DNA of 64,000 nucleotides, taken from the NCBI GenBank assembly GCA_009760885.1, contig CM019697.1, positions 32,269,762 to 32,333,761 of the forward strand, written 5' to 3'. Positions within the stretch are counted from its first letter, which is position 1; the number at the start of each line of letters is the position of its first letter. Shown in pieces: positions 53,149 through 63,894 of this stretch. The position numbers were made by a program, and so were the translations under genes. Origin of the DNA: Achatina immaculata. Taxonomy: Eukaryota > Mollusca > Gastropoda > Stylommatophora > Achatinidae. The notes below the pieces were generated by a model. That model searched no databases. It worked only from the letters and a program-made list of their open reading frames with translations, and was not told where the DNA came from.

Positions 53149-54145
53149 ACAATGAATATGTTTGTGCAGTCAAGACGGAAGAAGGTATGAGTGAATGGTT
53201 CCAGATTGAAACAGGTGTGAAAAAAGAATGTATACTGTCTCCTTTACTTTTTGGGATTACAATAGATTTCATAATAAAAAAATGCTGCACAGGCAACACA
53301 GGTACCGACTGGGTACATGGGACCCAACTATAAGATCTTGATTTTGCTGATGACATAACTCTTATCAGTAACAATGTGAATTCCGTGCAAGAAAAAACAG
53401 ATAAACTGTCTTCACTGGCTAGCAAAATAGGACTTGAAATTAACAAGGACAAAACAAAAATAATGAAAATTCCCATTAATCAAAATGGAAAAATTCACAT
53501 AGAAGGGACAGATAATGAAGAAGTCAATCAATTTGCATACCTTGGCAGCTACATAGACCAGGATGGTGACACTAGAAAGGAAGTTAGAATTGCAAAAGCA
53601 GCATCGATCTTCAAGAACCTTGAGAACATATGGAATTCAAAAGTCATAAGCACAAAAACCAAGTTAAGACTATTCAATTCAAATGTAATATCCACCCTCA
53701 TTTATGCATGCGAAAGCTGGAAAACAACTAAAGAAACAGAAAAGAAATAAGACTCTTTTGAAAACAAATGCATAAGGAAAATACGCAGCATCAAGTAGAA
53801 CGAATTTAAGAATAATGCAGAGATAAGACAGATGACTGAACAACAACCAGCCTCACAGGTGATCAGGAAAAGGAGATGGACATATGTTGGTCACTTGATG
53901 AGAAGAAATGATAAGAGAATCCCAAAACAAGCTATCAAGTGGAACACAACAGGCCAAAGAAAAATAGGCAGACCATGTGAAACTCTGAAGATGTCATTGT
54001 TAAGAGAGGCCAAATTAACAGGCATAAAATCCTTTGATGAAGTTGAAAGACTCGCCGAAGACAGGAAAAATTGGCGAACTACTTTGCGAGCCCTATGTGA
54101 CGTTTAACGGCACGGGAAGGATATAAGATATATAAGAAGAAGGAA

Positions 54146-54806
54146 CAACTGTTGAAGGAGTAAACCAATTTGCATACCTCGCCAGCTGCGTAGACCAGGA
54201 TGGTGACTCCAGAAAGGAAGTTAGAATTAAAATTGCAAAAGCAGCGTTGACTTTCAAGAATCTTGAGAAAATATTACACTCAGAAGTTAGAAGTACAAAA
54301 AAAAAAACAAGCTAAGATTATTCAATTCAAATGTAATATCCACCCTCATTTGTGCATGCGAAAGCTGGAAAACAACTTTAAAAAATCAAATTAGACTCTT
54401 TTAAAAACAAATGCCTACGGAAAATACTCGGCATTAAGTGGAACGAATTCAAGAACAACGCAGAGTTAAGGCAGATAAGTGAACAACAACAACAACAACA
54501 ACAACCTGTCTCATAGGTGGTAACAAAAAGGAGCTGGACATATATCAGTCACGTGATAAGAAGAAACAATCAGAGAATCCCAAAACAAGCTATCAAGTGG
54601 AACACACCAGGCCGAAGAAAAAATGTGGTCGACCACGTGAAACTCTAAAGAGGACATTGTTAAGAGAAGCCAAATCAGTAGGCATAAAATCCCTTGATGA
54701 AGTTGGAAAAATCTCGCCGAAAACTGCAAAAAAAAAAAAAATAATAACTTGGCGAACTACCAAGCGAGCCCTACGTAACGTTTCAGGGGATACGGGAAAG
54801 ATGTAA
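54146..54806 (+). mobile_element. RTE-A-related LINE, diverged 3' copy
   Basis: Directly follows the 3' end of the previous copy. Pieces: FAYLASCVDQDGDSRKEVRI, CESWKTTL, KCLRKILGIKWNEFKNNAEL, a (CAA)n expansion near 54485, GRPRETLKRTLLREAKSVGI and TWRTTKRALRNVS. More diverged than its neighbours, so it is an older insertion or a sister subfamily. Confidence 0.8.
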
Positions 54807-55585
54807 GATCAAAGCTATGTCTGTGTTGAGAGAGTTTTATGGCGCTGTTTTCATTCTTTTCCTTGTATTCCTTTTCTTGGACGTTGATTGAATCTGCAAT
54901 TAAATTGGAACCTAACTGATCAATGTGATTTAGTTTCGCAGAAAGCAGATTATTTCTATTTTTTAATCTTTGTGTTGTTAGACGCTTTTTTTTTTGTGTG
55001 TTTCGTTTCTTTTTCTGATTTATTTTAATCTGATGTTACTATTCGTGTTGCACAGGCTTTGCTTCTTTTTTTTTTCCAGTTTGAAAGGAAATTTTCAGCG
55101 ATCATTTCGCCTAAACATTTGTGTTTTTTTTTACAGTTTATTTTCTTTTTGGATTTTTGATTTGCCTGTTGTGTTTTGTTTTTTGTTTGTTTGTTTCCTA
55201 ATTGATTTTCAGGATAGTTTTTATATATATTCGTGGCTAGTTCTAGGATATTCTAAAAGAAGCCGGAAATTTAAAACTGACGTTTTTTGATCCCGCGACC
55301 ACTCCAGCCATTCATTTCAGCGCTTGGAAGCTCGTGTTATCCTGCGCTTAGCTGTCTGTGAAACAGGAATATCGATAATAATTAGTTATATAATTTTTTC
55401 TGTTCTTGTAGTTATTAGCTCTTTCTTTAACATTTATTAATTTTCTTTCACAGTTTTCCTGTTTCTTTTTTTTTCTTTCTTATTTTCAGGTCTTTTTTCT
55501 CTACCCGTTTTTCCTAATTTCTTGTCTTTCTTTTATCTTTTTTTTTTCTCGAGTTTCTTATCTTTGTCTTCTATCTTTTCGTTGT
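54807..55585. other. T-rich DNA, no gene seen
   Basis: Many T runs, no coding motif. The Phe-rich frame at 54994 reflects composition. Confidence 0.5.
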
Positions 55586-57710
55586 GTTTCTTACATTTCC
55601 TTTCTTTTCTTTTCCTCCTGATGTGTTTTTAAAAACCTGTTTTCTTTCTGTTCCTCGAGTCTCTTGTCTGTCTCATCATTTTCGTCGTGTTTCTTATCTT
55701 TCTTTCTTTCTTTTCCTCCCGATTTTTATTTTTTCTTCCGTCGTGTTTATTATTTTTCTTTTATCTCTATTCCTAGTGTTTCTTACCTTTTTTCCCTATC
55801 TTCCCCGTGTTTCTTATCTTTTTCCCTCTCTTCTCGTGTTTGTTATATTTTTTCGCTTTCTTCCTCGTGTTTCTTATTTTTTTCCCTCTCTTCCCCGTGT
55901 GTTTTATCTTTTTTCCATCTCTTTCCCGTGTTTCGTATATATTTTTCCTCTCTTCCCCGTGTTTCTTATATTTTTCCTTCTCTTCCCCCTATTTCCGTAT
56001 CTTTTTCCCTCTCTTCCCAATGTTTATTATTTTTTTCCTTCTCTTCCCCCGTTTCCTTATCTTTTTCCCTCTCTTCCCCGTGTTTCTTATTTTTTTCCCT
56101 CTCTTCCCCGTGTTTCTTATCTTTTTCCCCTCTCTTCCCCGTGTTTCTTACCTTTTTTCCCTCTCTTCCCCGTGTTTCTTTTTTTTTCTCTCTTTCCTGT
56201 GTTTCGTATCTTTTTTCCATCTCTTCCCCGTGTTTCGTATATATTTTTCCTCTCTTCCCCGTGTTTCTTATATTTTTCCTTCTCTTCCCCCTATTTCCGT
56301 ATCTTTTTCCCTCTCTTCCCAATGTTTATTATTTTTTTCCTTCTCTTCCCCCGTTTCCTTATCTTTTTCCCTCTCTTCCCAATGTTTATTATTTTTTTCC
56401 TTCTCTTCCCCCGTTTCCTTATCTTTTTCCCTCTCTTCCCCGTGTTTCTTACCTTTTTCCCTCTCTTCCCCGTGTTTCTTTTTTTTTCTCTCTTTCCTGT
56501 GTTTCGTATCTTTTTTCCATCTCTTCCCCGTGTTTCTTATCTTTTTTCCTCTCTTCCCCGTGTTTCTTATCATTTTTCCTCTCTTCCCCATGTTTATTAT
56601 CTTTTTTCCTTCTCTTCACTCTATTTCCGTATCTTTTTTCCCTCTCTTCCCCGTGTTTCGTATCTTTTTTCCCTCTCTTCCCCGTGTTTCGTATCTTTTT
56701 TCCATCTCTTCCCCGTGTTTATTATCTTTTTTCCTTCTCCTCCCCATATTTATTATCTTTTTTCCTTCTCTTCCCCATGTTTATTATCTTTTTTCCTTCT
56801 CTTCCCCTTGTTTCCTTAACTTTTCTCTCTCTTCTTCGTGTTTCTTATCTTTTTTCCCTCTCTTCCCCGTGGTTCTTATCTTTTTTCCTCTCTTCCCCGT
56901 GTTTATTATTTTTTCCTTCTCTTCCCCCTGTTTCCTTATGTTTTTCCCTCTCTTCCCCGTGTTTCTTATCTTTTTTCCTCTCTTCCCCTTGTTTCTTACC
57001 TTTTTCCCTCTCTTCCCCGTGTTTCTTATTTTTTCTCGCTCTCTCTTCCCAGTATTTCCTATCTTTTTTCCTCTCTTCCCCATGTTTATTATATTTTTTC
57101 CTTCTCTTCCCCCTGTTTCCGTATCTTTTTTCCCTGTCTTCCCCGTGTTTCGTATTTTTTTTCCTCTCTTCCCCGTGTTTCGTATCTTTTTTCCATCTCT
57201 TCCCCGTGTTTATTATCTTTTTTCTTTCTCTTCCCTATGTTTATTATATTTTTTCCTTCTCTTCCCCATGTTTCCTTATCTTTTTTCTCTCTCTTCCCCG
57301 TGTTTCGTATTTTTTCCATCTCTTCCCCGTGTTTATTATCTTTTTTCCCTCTCTTCCCCGTGTTTCTTATATTTTCCCCTCTCTTCCCCATGTTTCTCAC
57401 CTTTTTTCCCTCTCTTCCCCGTGTTTCTTATTTATTTCCCTTCTCTTCTCTGTGTTTCGTATATTTTTTCCATCTCTTCCCCGTGTTTCTTACCTTTTTC
57501 CCCTCTATTCCCCGTGTGTTTTATCTTTTTTCCCTCTCTTCCCCATGTTTCTTATCTTTTTTCCACCTCTTCCCCGTGTTTATTATCTTTTTTCCTCTCT
57601 TCCCCGTGTTTCTTATTTTTTCCCTCTCTTCCCTGTGTTTCTTACCTTTTTTCCCTCTCTTCCCCGTGTTTCTTACCTTTATTGTCTCCCTTTCTTCATA
57701 TTTCTAATTT
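55586..57710. repeat. 2.1-kb pyrimidine-rich ~31-bp minisatellite
   Basis: About 65 degenerate units near cccgtgtttcttatcttttt plus tccctctcttcc on the plus strand. There are higher-order repeats, for example 56225-56420 repeats part of 55930-56160. Three plus frames stay open for up to ~700 codons because the unit has no stops. The encoded strings are Phe/Ser/Leu/Pro-only, so I do not call genes. Confidence 0.95.
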
Positions 57711-58037
57711 TTCTGTTCTCTCTTTTCTTCGTGTCTATTATGTCTATTTTCTCTATTTTATGATGTTTCTTATCTCTATTTTTTTCCTCCTAGGTTTCTC
57801 ATCTTCCGTTCATCTCCTCTCCTCGTGTTTCTTATCTTCATTCTGTTTCTGTTTTATTTTGCCTCTCTTTTCTCGTGTTTATTTCTTTTCTTCTCTACAA
57901 TTCATTTTCTCCTAATATTTCTCCGTGTGTGCTGTTCCCCTTCTCTTGGTGCGACATTTCCTTCTCCAGTTTCTCTTCACCATCTGTTTTCTTTATATTT
58001 TCTTTGTTTCACACTTTCCTCATGTTTCATTTTCCAG
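57711..58037. other. pyrimidine-rich lead into a splice acceptor
   Basis: The strand stays T/C-rich and ends tttcctcatgtttcattttccag, a good 3' splice-site configuration at 58036-58037. Confidence 0.5.
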
Positions 58038-58264
58038 CACAATGCCCTAAACTAGAAAGCCCACAGTGGAATGAGGAAAAAAAAAACCCCCTCGCATACC
58101 TAATTAAACAGAAGATGGAGATAGGATATGACGCATATAGAACATGCGCAGGCAAGGCTGCGTGCAGATCGGACACGAGAAGGCTGCATGTGGCAGAAAT
58201 GCGAGACCTAATTGAAGCAGAAATATTTAAAAATAACAAGTTGCGATGTTTCAGCGTTTTATAA
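58038..58264 (+). CDS. candidate terminal exon, unknown protein
   Basis: After the acceptor at 58037, the frame (entered with the exon's first two bases completing a codon) is open for 75 codons to TAA at 58262-58264. It reads QCPKLESPQWNEEKKNPLAY, LIKQKMEIGYDAYRTCAGKA, ACRSDTRRLHVAEMRDLIEA and EIFKNNKLRCFSVL. Composition is ordinary protein-like and unlike the repeats around it. It contains four Cys and an acidic/basic helix-like end. I do not recognise the family and see no upstream exon across the pyrimidine array. It may be a chance frame. Confidence 0.35.
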
Positions 58265-59499
58265 TAGGGGTTGTCTTTTCTATAATAGAGGCATGCACAT
58301 GTAAGAAGAGTATATTAATGAGAAGATCAAGAATCCCTGTTGTTACATTTCTGACGCATACATCTAGCCAGCGACTGACGGCCTGTGATGTGGTCTCTGA
58401 TGAAGCAGTGTAATAGGAATCGGTGGAAACTGGACTGGCCCAAATAGAGGGGTACCCGTATGTTGTTGTTGCGCGGTTTCTTATGGCGCTTCTCCCGTTT
58501 CATTCTCTAAGGGCTGGCAAGTGGGATGGTCTGATCTTTGTATCACAAAGGTTACAAAACAGAAAGACCACAGGTTCTGTAAGAAGTTTTGACAGACACA
58601 CAGGCAAGACAGCCCACTTAGGCTGACGGATAGTACATACAAGATTACCAAAGTCCGATTATCGTGTAACATCAGGCCCATTTAATGGATGTCTCCGGAT
58701 GATGATTGAAAGCCGAGGCACACGAAGCCACATGCCATTTTACTCGCGACGACATGTGGATGACAAATTCAAGTGGGCCAGTCTAATACAACTAACTGGA
58801 GCCACCAGATAGAGGAAACACAGGCTAAACGGGGACATGTCTGTTTTCTTTCATTCTCTCGAGGAGTGCAGACTTTACAACAGCCTCTTCCCGGCACAAG
58901 GCGAAATCTCAGACTAGTCCAAGAAAGCTCAGTTCTCGTGCTTTCTCCAGTTTTACAAAATTCTCCTTCCAGCCCAGGGACGATCACACTGATAGGCCAA
59001 TAAATAACAATACCCAATGGGCGGTAAATTTACCTAAGTTATTTTCCAGGGTTGTCTACCCTTAAACACATACTCTGTTATACTCACTATAAACTGCTGA
59101 CCAGCTGCTTTGGCCGCGATGAAGAATTTGTCATTAATGGAATCGATATCCAACGCTATTAGCGTTCGTCTTACTCTGCGGAGCGGACATAACAAAGACG
59201 TTTCACTTTGAACTTCACCATTATGTCCTATACTTTGATTAGAGAGGCCAGCGTGACAGTACAAAACAAAATGAAGTCTTTCACGCTTCACTTCTTGTTA
59301 CGCTATTTTGATGGAGCTATTTTAATTTTTTGAAATTTTTTGTTGTTGTTGTTGTAAACCTGGAAAAATTAATCAAATATTTCTTTAAACATGCGACGCA
59401 AAACTGATGTAAATGGCGTAAAGTGAAAACAGAATAAGTTGCCTAAAGTTGTACAAATATTTTACGATAGATTTATGCGTCCATGTTTATTTCTAGTTT
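58265..59499. other. single-copy DNA, no gene assigned
   Basis: Mixed composition and less repetitive than the rest. Overlapping opposite-strand frames at 58769-59017 and the frames at 58423 and 59034 show no domain. It could hold intron or UTR sequence. Confidence 0.4.
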
Positions 59500-59509
59500 C
59501 TGACTGGGC

Positions 59510-60045
59510 TGAAGGTCTCCAAGACAGATCAGTTTTTTTTTGCGTCTGACAATGTTGGAGGTCTCCAAGACAGATCATTTTTTTTTCTTTTTGTGCCTGA
59601 AATGTTGGAGGTCTCCAAGACAGATCAGTTTTTTTTTGCGTCTGACAATGTTAGAGGTCTCCAAGACAGATCAGTTTTTTTTTTTTGCGTCTGACAATGT
59701 TGGAGGTCTCCAAGACAGATCAGTTTTTTTTGCGCCTGACAATGTTGGAGGTCTCCAAGACAGATCAGTTTTTTTTTCTTTTTGCGCCTGAAATGTTGGA
59801 GGTCTCCAAGACAGATCAATTTCTTTTTCTTTTTGCGTCTGACAATGATGGAGATCTCCAAGTACAGATCAATTTCTTTTTCTTTTTGCGTCTGACAATG
59901 TTGGAGGTCTCTAGTACAGATCATTATTTTTTTTTCTTTTTGCGCCTAACAATGATGGAGATCTCCAAGTACAGATCAATTTTTTTCTTTTTGCGTCTGA
60001 CAAAAATGGAGGCCTCAAAGACATTAGATTTTAGCTTCTTCGCAA
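59510..60045. repeat. ~50-60-bp minisatellite with T runs
   Basis: About ten units of gcgtctgacaatgttggagg, tctccaagacagatcagttt with variable T/TTCTT runs. Unit length changes are mostly in the T run. Confidence 0.95.
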
Positions 60046-60660
60046 TGCACGATGTCCAGTAGCTCAGTGGTGTTTCATTTTTCAGTGCGGAAAAAAATGG
60101 TGACACTTTTCACATCGATTAAAAAAAATGGTGGCTGACGAACTTTCTGTTATAATATAAGCAATCTACGGGAAGCAGTAATACTCACTATTAACAAAAT
60201 GTCACTGCAGTCAACTCATTTATCTCGAGTAAATAGGTAGTGCTGTCAATGAAATTATGAATAACGTCTTCTGTGTTTTCTTATTTTTGTGCTAAATGAT
60301 CATGTTTTCAGCAGATTTTAGTCACATAACTGTCATTATTCCAAGAGGACAAGCAACCAATAATTTAGAGACGTTGTGCAGGGCCCTCTAAAGTGGGGGG
60401 GGGGGTGTCAAAGGAATAAAAGTTCTTCAAATACAGATTATTGTTTTATGAAATTTACATCGGGAGATGGACAGCATAGGCCAATAGGCCAGAGGGGAAG
60501 AGGCCCTTACTGAGTATGAAAAAAAATAATATTCTGTCATGCTTAGGTAACTGTGGTAATGTTGCTGGCCCTTCCTCCCTCCCTCCACCCCACCCCCCCC
60601 CCCCAAAAAAAAACGCTTCCCGGATGCCTCTTCCCTGAGCCTTGTATGGATTACTTCGGA
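60046..60660. other. spacer, no gene seen
   Basis: G run at ~60397-60407 and C/A runs at ~60592-60613. No coding evidence. Confidence 0.45.
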
Positions 60661-61044
60661 GGTTTCCAAACTTGTTAGACCGAAGGAGCCCTTATAAAAT
60701 CCGTTACACTAACATGAGTATTCGATAAAGATATTACATCCTCTGTTGTGCCATACAGTAATGTCACTCATAAAGTATAGAACGAAAACATTATGTATTC
60801 AGGTTGTTGTACCACAGAATAATGCCGCTCATAAAGTATAGAACGAAAACATTATGCAGTCAGGTTGTGACTTGGGCAGATGTCCTTTATTCATGTTTGA
60901 AAATAACTGGCAATTCTCATCGTTCCTGCTCTTTTTTTAATAGCGTGAAAAGCAAATAAACAATATTTTAAATTTGCTTCACCGAGCCATAAAGAAGTAT
61001 AGTGGAGCCCATGGGCTCTGCGGTGCACAGTTTGAGAAACCCTG
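60661..61044. mobile_element. hAT-like non-autonomous element (candidate)
   Basis: Left end ggtttccaaacttgttagac with aaggagccc. Right end reversed cagggtttctcaaactgtgc with agagcccatgg. This pairing resembles hAT MITE termini. A 60-bp internal direct repeat (gtaatg(t/c)c.ctcataaagtat, agaacgaaaacattatg) occurs at 60755-60855. Flanks ggattact and gggttatt agree at six of eight positions. Confidence 0.5.
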
Positions 61045-61334
61045 GGTTATTTGATGTTCCTAACTTATTATTAATACGGAGTATCTGTCATTCGTGGGGA
61101 GGGGGGGAATGGAGTTGCTTTAAAATTAAGTATAATAAGGTAACACAGGTACGGTATCCAGTGCTGTGTAAACATAGTATGTTCATTTCTTGTGTCCTCG
61201 CTTTTGGCAGATTTTATCCACCACAACTAAGTTCACTTCATAAACTCATGCTGGGGAATGGGGGCGGGGCGGGGCTTGGCGTGGGGGTGGGTGGGTGGAT
61301 GAAGACGCTGTCCAGTGTGGCAATCTGTGACTCA
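61045..61334. other. spacer, no gene seen
   Basis: G-rich patches (61090, 61260-61295). No feature identified. Confidence 0.4.
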
Positions 61335-61560
61335 TGGCCGACATGCTAGCGCCAGGGCTGGCGAACCAAAACTGACCAAGACCCTCTCCCTCGGTACCCC
61401 AGTAACAGACCTACCCTCGTCAACAGGGCCAGGGATCGCCTAGTCCAAATGGCGGTTAAGTCTGCTGAAGAATTATTGCACCCCCCCCCCCCCCCCCGGT
61501 ATCTAGCTTTATTCAGAGACTAAACAAAATATAGCTGCCATAATCCACATTCTGTCCTAT
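61335..61560 (+). repeat. dispersed repeat P, copy 3
   Basis: atgctagcgccagggctggc, gaccaagaccctctccctcg, gtaccccagtaacagaccta, then a ~18-base C run and atagctgccataatccaca. Same order as 34405-34880, with only one remnant of the 34-bp unit. Confidence 0.75.
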
Positions 61561-62114
61561 TCGATGCTGTGCCTCATCATTTTCATTGCTGAAGAATCAC
61601 AGACAAGAGGACCAGCTGATGTTCCAAGAAGATACGTAGCGACGACGGTTGTAGCTTACCGTCATGGCTTGCATTTTGCCTGGAGGGTAAGCATGAATGG
61701 GACAATAATTCTCTTCCAAAGAAGAAGAAGAAGATGATGAAGAAGAAACTTCTTTTTTAAACTTGTTATTCTGCTGTGTATTTCTCGATGACATTTGCCA
61801 ATGTTTGATCAACCGGTAAGTTTTCCTTCCTGCCTCGTGGCTTGCCCAGTCACCGCTCATTAACTATATGGATGCCGGCCACCGTACCGCCATCTTCCTC
61901 TCCCGTTTATCGAGTCACTTTTAACAGCCCATTATATTCACGATAACTCAACCGGCACAGCCAGAGCATCGCACAGGAACACAGCGACCAAGGAAAACCC
62001 AGACTCGTAATCACAAGCACGCCCCTCCTGTCATACAGATAACCAGTGAACAGAAAACAAAATAAGTTTAGATAAGACCGTCTTGATGACCAGAAACCTC
62101 TCTTTCTCTCCCAG
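61561..62114. other. probable intron upstream of the TM exon
   Basis: Contains a (GAA)n stretch at 61722-61748. It ends in cctctctttctctcccag, a strong polypyrimidine tract and AG acceptor. No earlier exon recognised. Confidence 0.45.
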
Positions 62115-62293
62115 ACAGGCATGCTGTCTTACCTTGTGATTGGGTTGCTGGGAGTAGGCGTGGCCCTCATTCTTGTGCTGGTCAGTCTAGCGTGGACCAG
62201 GAAGCGATGGGGCTCGAGCACCTACCCTAAGACTGGCAATGTGGAGACCCAAAAGTCTTCAGTAACACTTCCGCCAATCACCACAACTGTTAG
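62115..62293 (+). CDS. exon encoding a single transmembrane segment
   Basis: A 179-nt exon bounded by ctctctttctctcccag and a consensus donor (TTAG followed by gtgagt at 62294). The phase-0 frame reads TGMLSYLVIGLLGVGVALIL, then VLVSLAWTRKRWGSSTYPKT, then GNVETQKSSVTLPPITTTV, ending in phase 2. The first ~23 residues are one uninterrupted hydrophobic helix followed by RKRW, the usual stop-transfer pattern of a single-pass membrane protein whose tail is Ser/Thr-rich and cytoplasmic. Which receptor or adhesion family it belongs to cannot be told, because the extracellular exons would lie upstream of this window part. It has no similarity to the transposons nearby. It is too short to stand out as an open frame by itself. 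Confidence 0.75.
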
Positions 62294-62298
62294 GTGAG

Positions 62299-62342
<44 letters not shown>

Positions 62343-62350
62343 GTCATCAC
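62299..62350. repeat. (ATC)n repeat just inside the intron
   Basis: About 14 ATC units beginning six bases after the splice donor. Confidence 0.95.
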
Positions 62351-63472
62351 CATTTGCCGGGGTCGAAAAGGATCCACTCTGAGAAGAGCGCTGTCTCCCT
62401 TGCCCCGCGTGGAGTGGAGATCCTCCTGGACAGTGAAGAAAGATGCGAATGGGGTTGCCGTGCGGCATCACTGTGGAAAAGGTGAAGGAAAGGATTAAGC
62501 GAAGTAAACAGTCGTCAAACCACGGCACCTCTGCTTTGAAGGTGGGCTACGTCCTAAGTGCACTCATAACGGGCGAAATGACTGAACCGGCTTAACCTAG
62601 AGGTTAAGACATTGCTGGCGAGATTCATGGGATGCCGCGCGTGGAATGAAACTCCTCCCGGCCAATGAAGAAAATGTGGAAAAGCAATTAGGGTTGCTGT
62701 GTGGCGCCCGATGTGAAAAGGTGATGGAAAGGATACAGTGAAGCTTAATCCGTATGTCCAGTAGTATCGCGGCGAGAGCTACTCATGCTACGGCACCTCT
62801 GCTCTAGAGGCTGGCCACGTCCGATATACACCGATACTGGTGAAATATGTCTAAACCGACTTACACCAGGGGTGAAACTCGATGGCTACGTACGCCACGA
62901 TACCTCCGCTCTAGAGGTCGGTCACGTCCTAAACACGCCCATACTGGGGTAATATGCTCAACCCAGGGGTGGAAGTCACTAGTGGCGAGGATTCGTCCTC
63001 CTAGACAAAATCTCCATCCTGGTCACAACTAGGAAGGGTAGCGGCCACGATCACAAAATGCTGAAGTCGGAGACACTGGACTAGGGCAGTCTAGATAGGC
63101 AACCACCTCTCACCCGGCGGGGATGTATGCGTATTCTAATCACGCTGAGGTTTTCCGGTGAGAAAGTCCAACGCTGGACTGGATGAGCAACCACCTCTCA
63201 CCCGGCGGTGATACACGGGTATCTCAAAACACTCAGAGGTTTTCCGGTGAGAAAGTCCAACTCTAGACTAAATTGGTGCAACGAAAACCACGGTGTCACG
63301 CAATCCCGCTTCTGAGACTCACCAAGAATACAGGCTCAAGCCCTGCGATACTCTGAACCTCTTGTGGTCCTCTCGGGAACCAAACGGGGACCACGGGACC
63401 TATTGAGGACCACAGGAGTAGATTCAGTAGGATCACAGGTCGGTCTTGGTGGTAGAAGCGAACGAAGAAGAA
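62351..63472 (+). mobile_element. family X composite repeat, copy 2
   Basis: Parallels 10480-11612 along its whole length: ggaaaaggtgaaggaaagga, cggcacctctgct, gcaaccacctctcacccggc, aaagtccaactctag, and the end gaagcgaacgaagaagaaga. Differences are substitutions and small indels. No long frame. It lies within the presumed intron of the membrane-protein gene. Confidence 0.7.
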
Positions 63473-63735
63473 GAAGAAGATCATCATTATTGTATGTTCT
63501 CCTTCTCATCAATGATATGTGTTCTCCTCTTCCTCATCATCATAACCATGATATGTCCTAGTCCTCATCATCACCATGATTATTATCGTATGTTCTCCTC
63601 CTCATCATCATGATTATTATCGTATGTCCTACTCCACATCATCAATATGATCACTACTGTATGTTCTCCTTCTCATCAGTGATCTTTATCCTATGCTCTT
63701 CTCTTCATCATCACCACTATGATCATTATCGTGTG
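63473..63735. repeat. degenerate ~45-60-bp tandem repeat
   Basis: Four to five imperfect units with gatcattattgtatgttctc and ctcctcatcatcat. Confidence 0.8.
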
Positions 63736-63810
63736 CTACGTCAACATACAACAGAAAGAAAATATCCAAGCATGAACTACTATGTTTACTGACTCCCCTC
63801 TTTATTTCAG

Positions 63811-63817
63811 TCTTTGA
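63811..63817 (+). CDS. candidate terminal exon of the membrane-protein gene (coding part)
   Basis: The acceptor tgactcccctctttatttcag ends at 63810. The upstream TM exon leaves two bases (AG). Adding the first base here gives AGT, then CTT and TGA stop at 63815-63817, so the protein would end TTTVSL. The phase match and good acceptor support the join, but the coding part is tiny and the pairing is inference. Sequence after 63817 would be 3' UTR. Confidence 0.45.
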
Positions 63818-63894
63818 AATTGTCCACCACCAACAGCCTGCGTACATGAGGGAGAAGACAGTTCCGCCTGTCTTACGTTTGTAGATAATTTGAT

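Larger units (their letters stand above)
51386..54130 (+). mobile_element. RTE-A LINE, longest span including endonuclease
   Basis: The only copy here reaching the apurinic endonuclease (51405-51656). The linker, RT and C-terminal regions follow, with a foreign 308-bp LINE nested at 52841-53148. Stops occur at ~51860, 52068 and 53750, with several frame shifts. The complete 3' end (LRALCDV, stop 54105-54107, ggatataagatatataag) is present. Confidence 0.9.

Noticed and set aside
55664..57915. Plus-strand frames of ~700 codons in two frames, plus shorter ones
   Set aside because: They are Phe/Ser/Leu/Pro strings imposed by a stop-free pyrimidine minisatellite. Three frames are open at once, and there is no domain or start context.
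58769..59017. Overlapping plus and minus frames of ~80 codons
   Set aside because: No domain, no splice context, and the two frames overlap almost fully on opposite strands.
62259..62528. Minus-strand poly-Asp frame
   Set aside because: Antisense of the (ATC)n repeat plus family X start.
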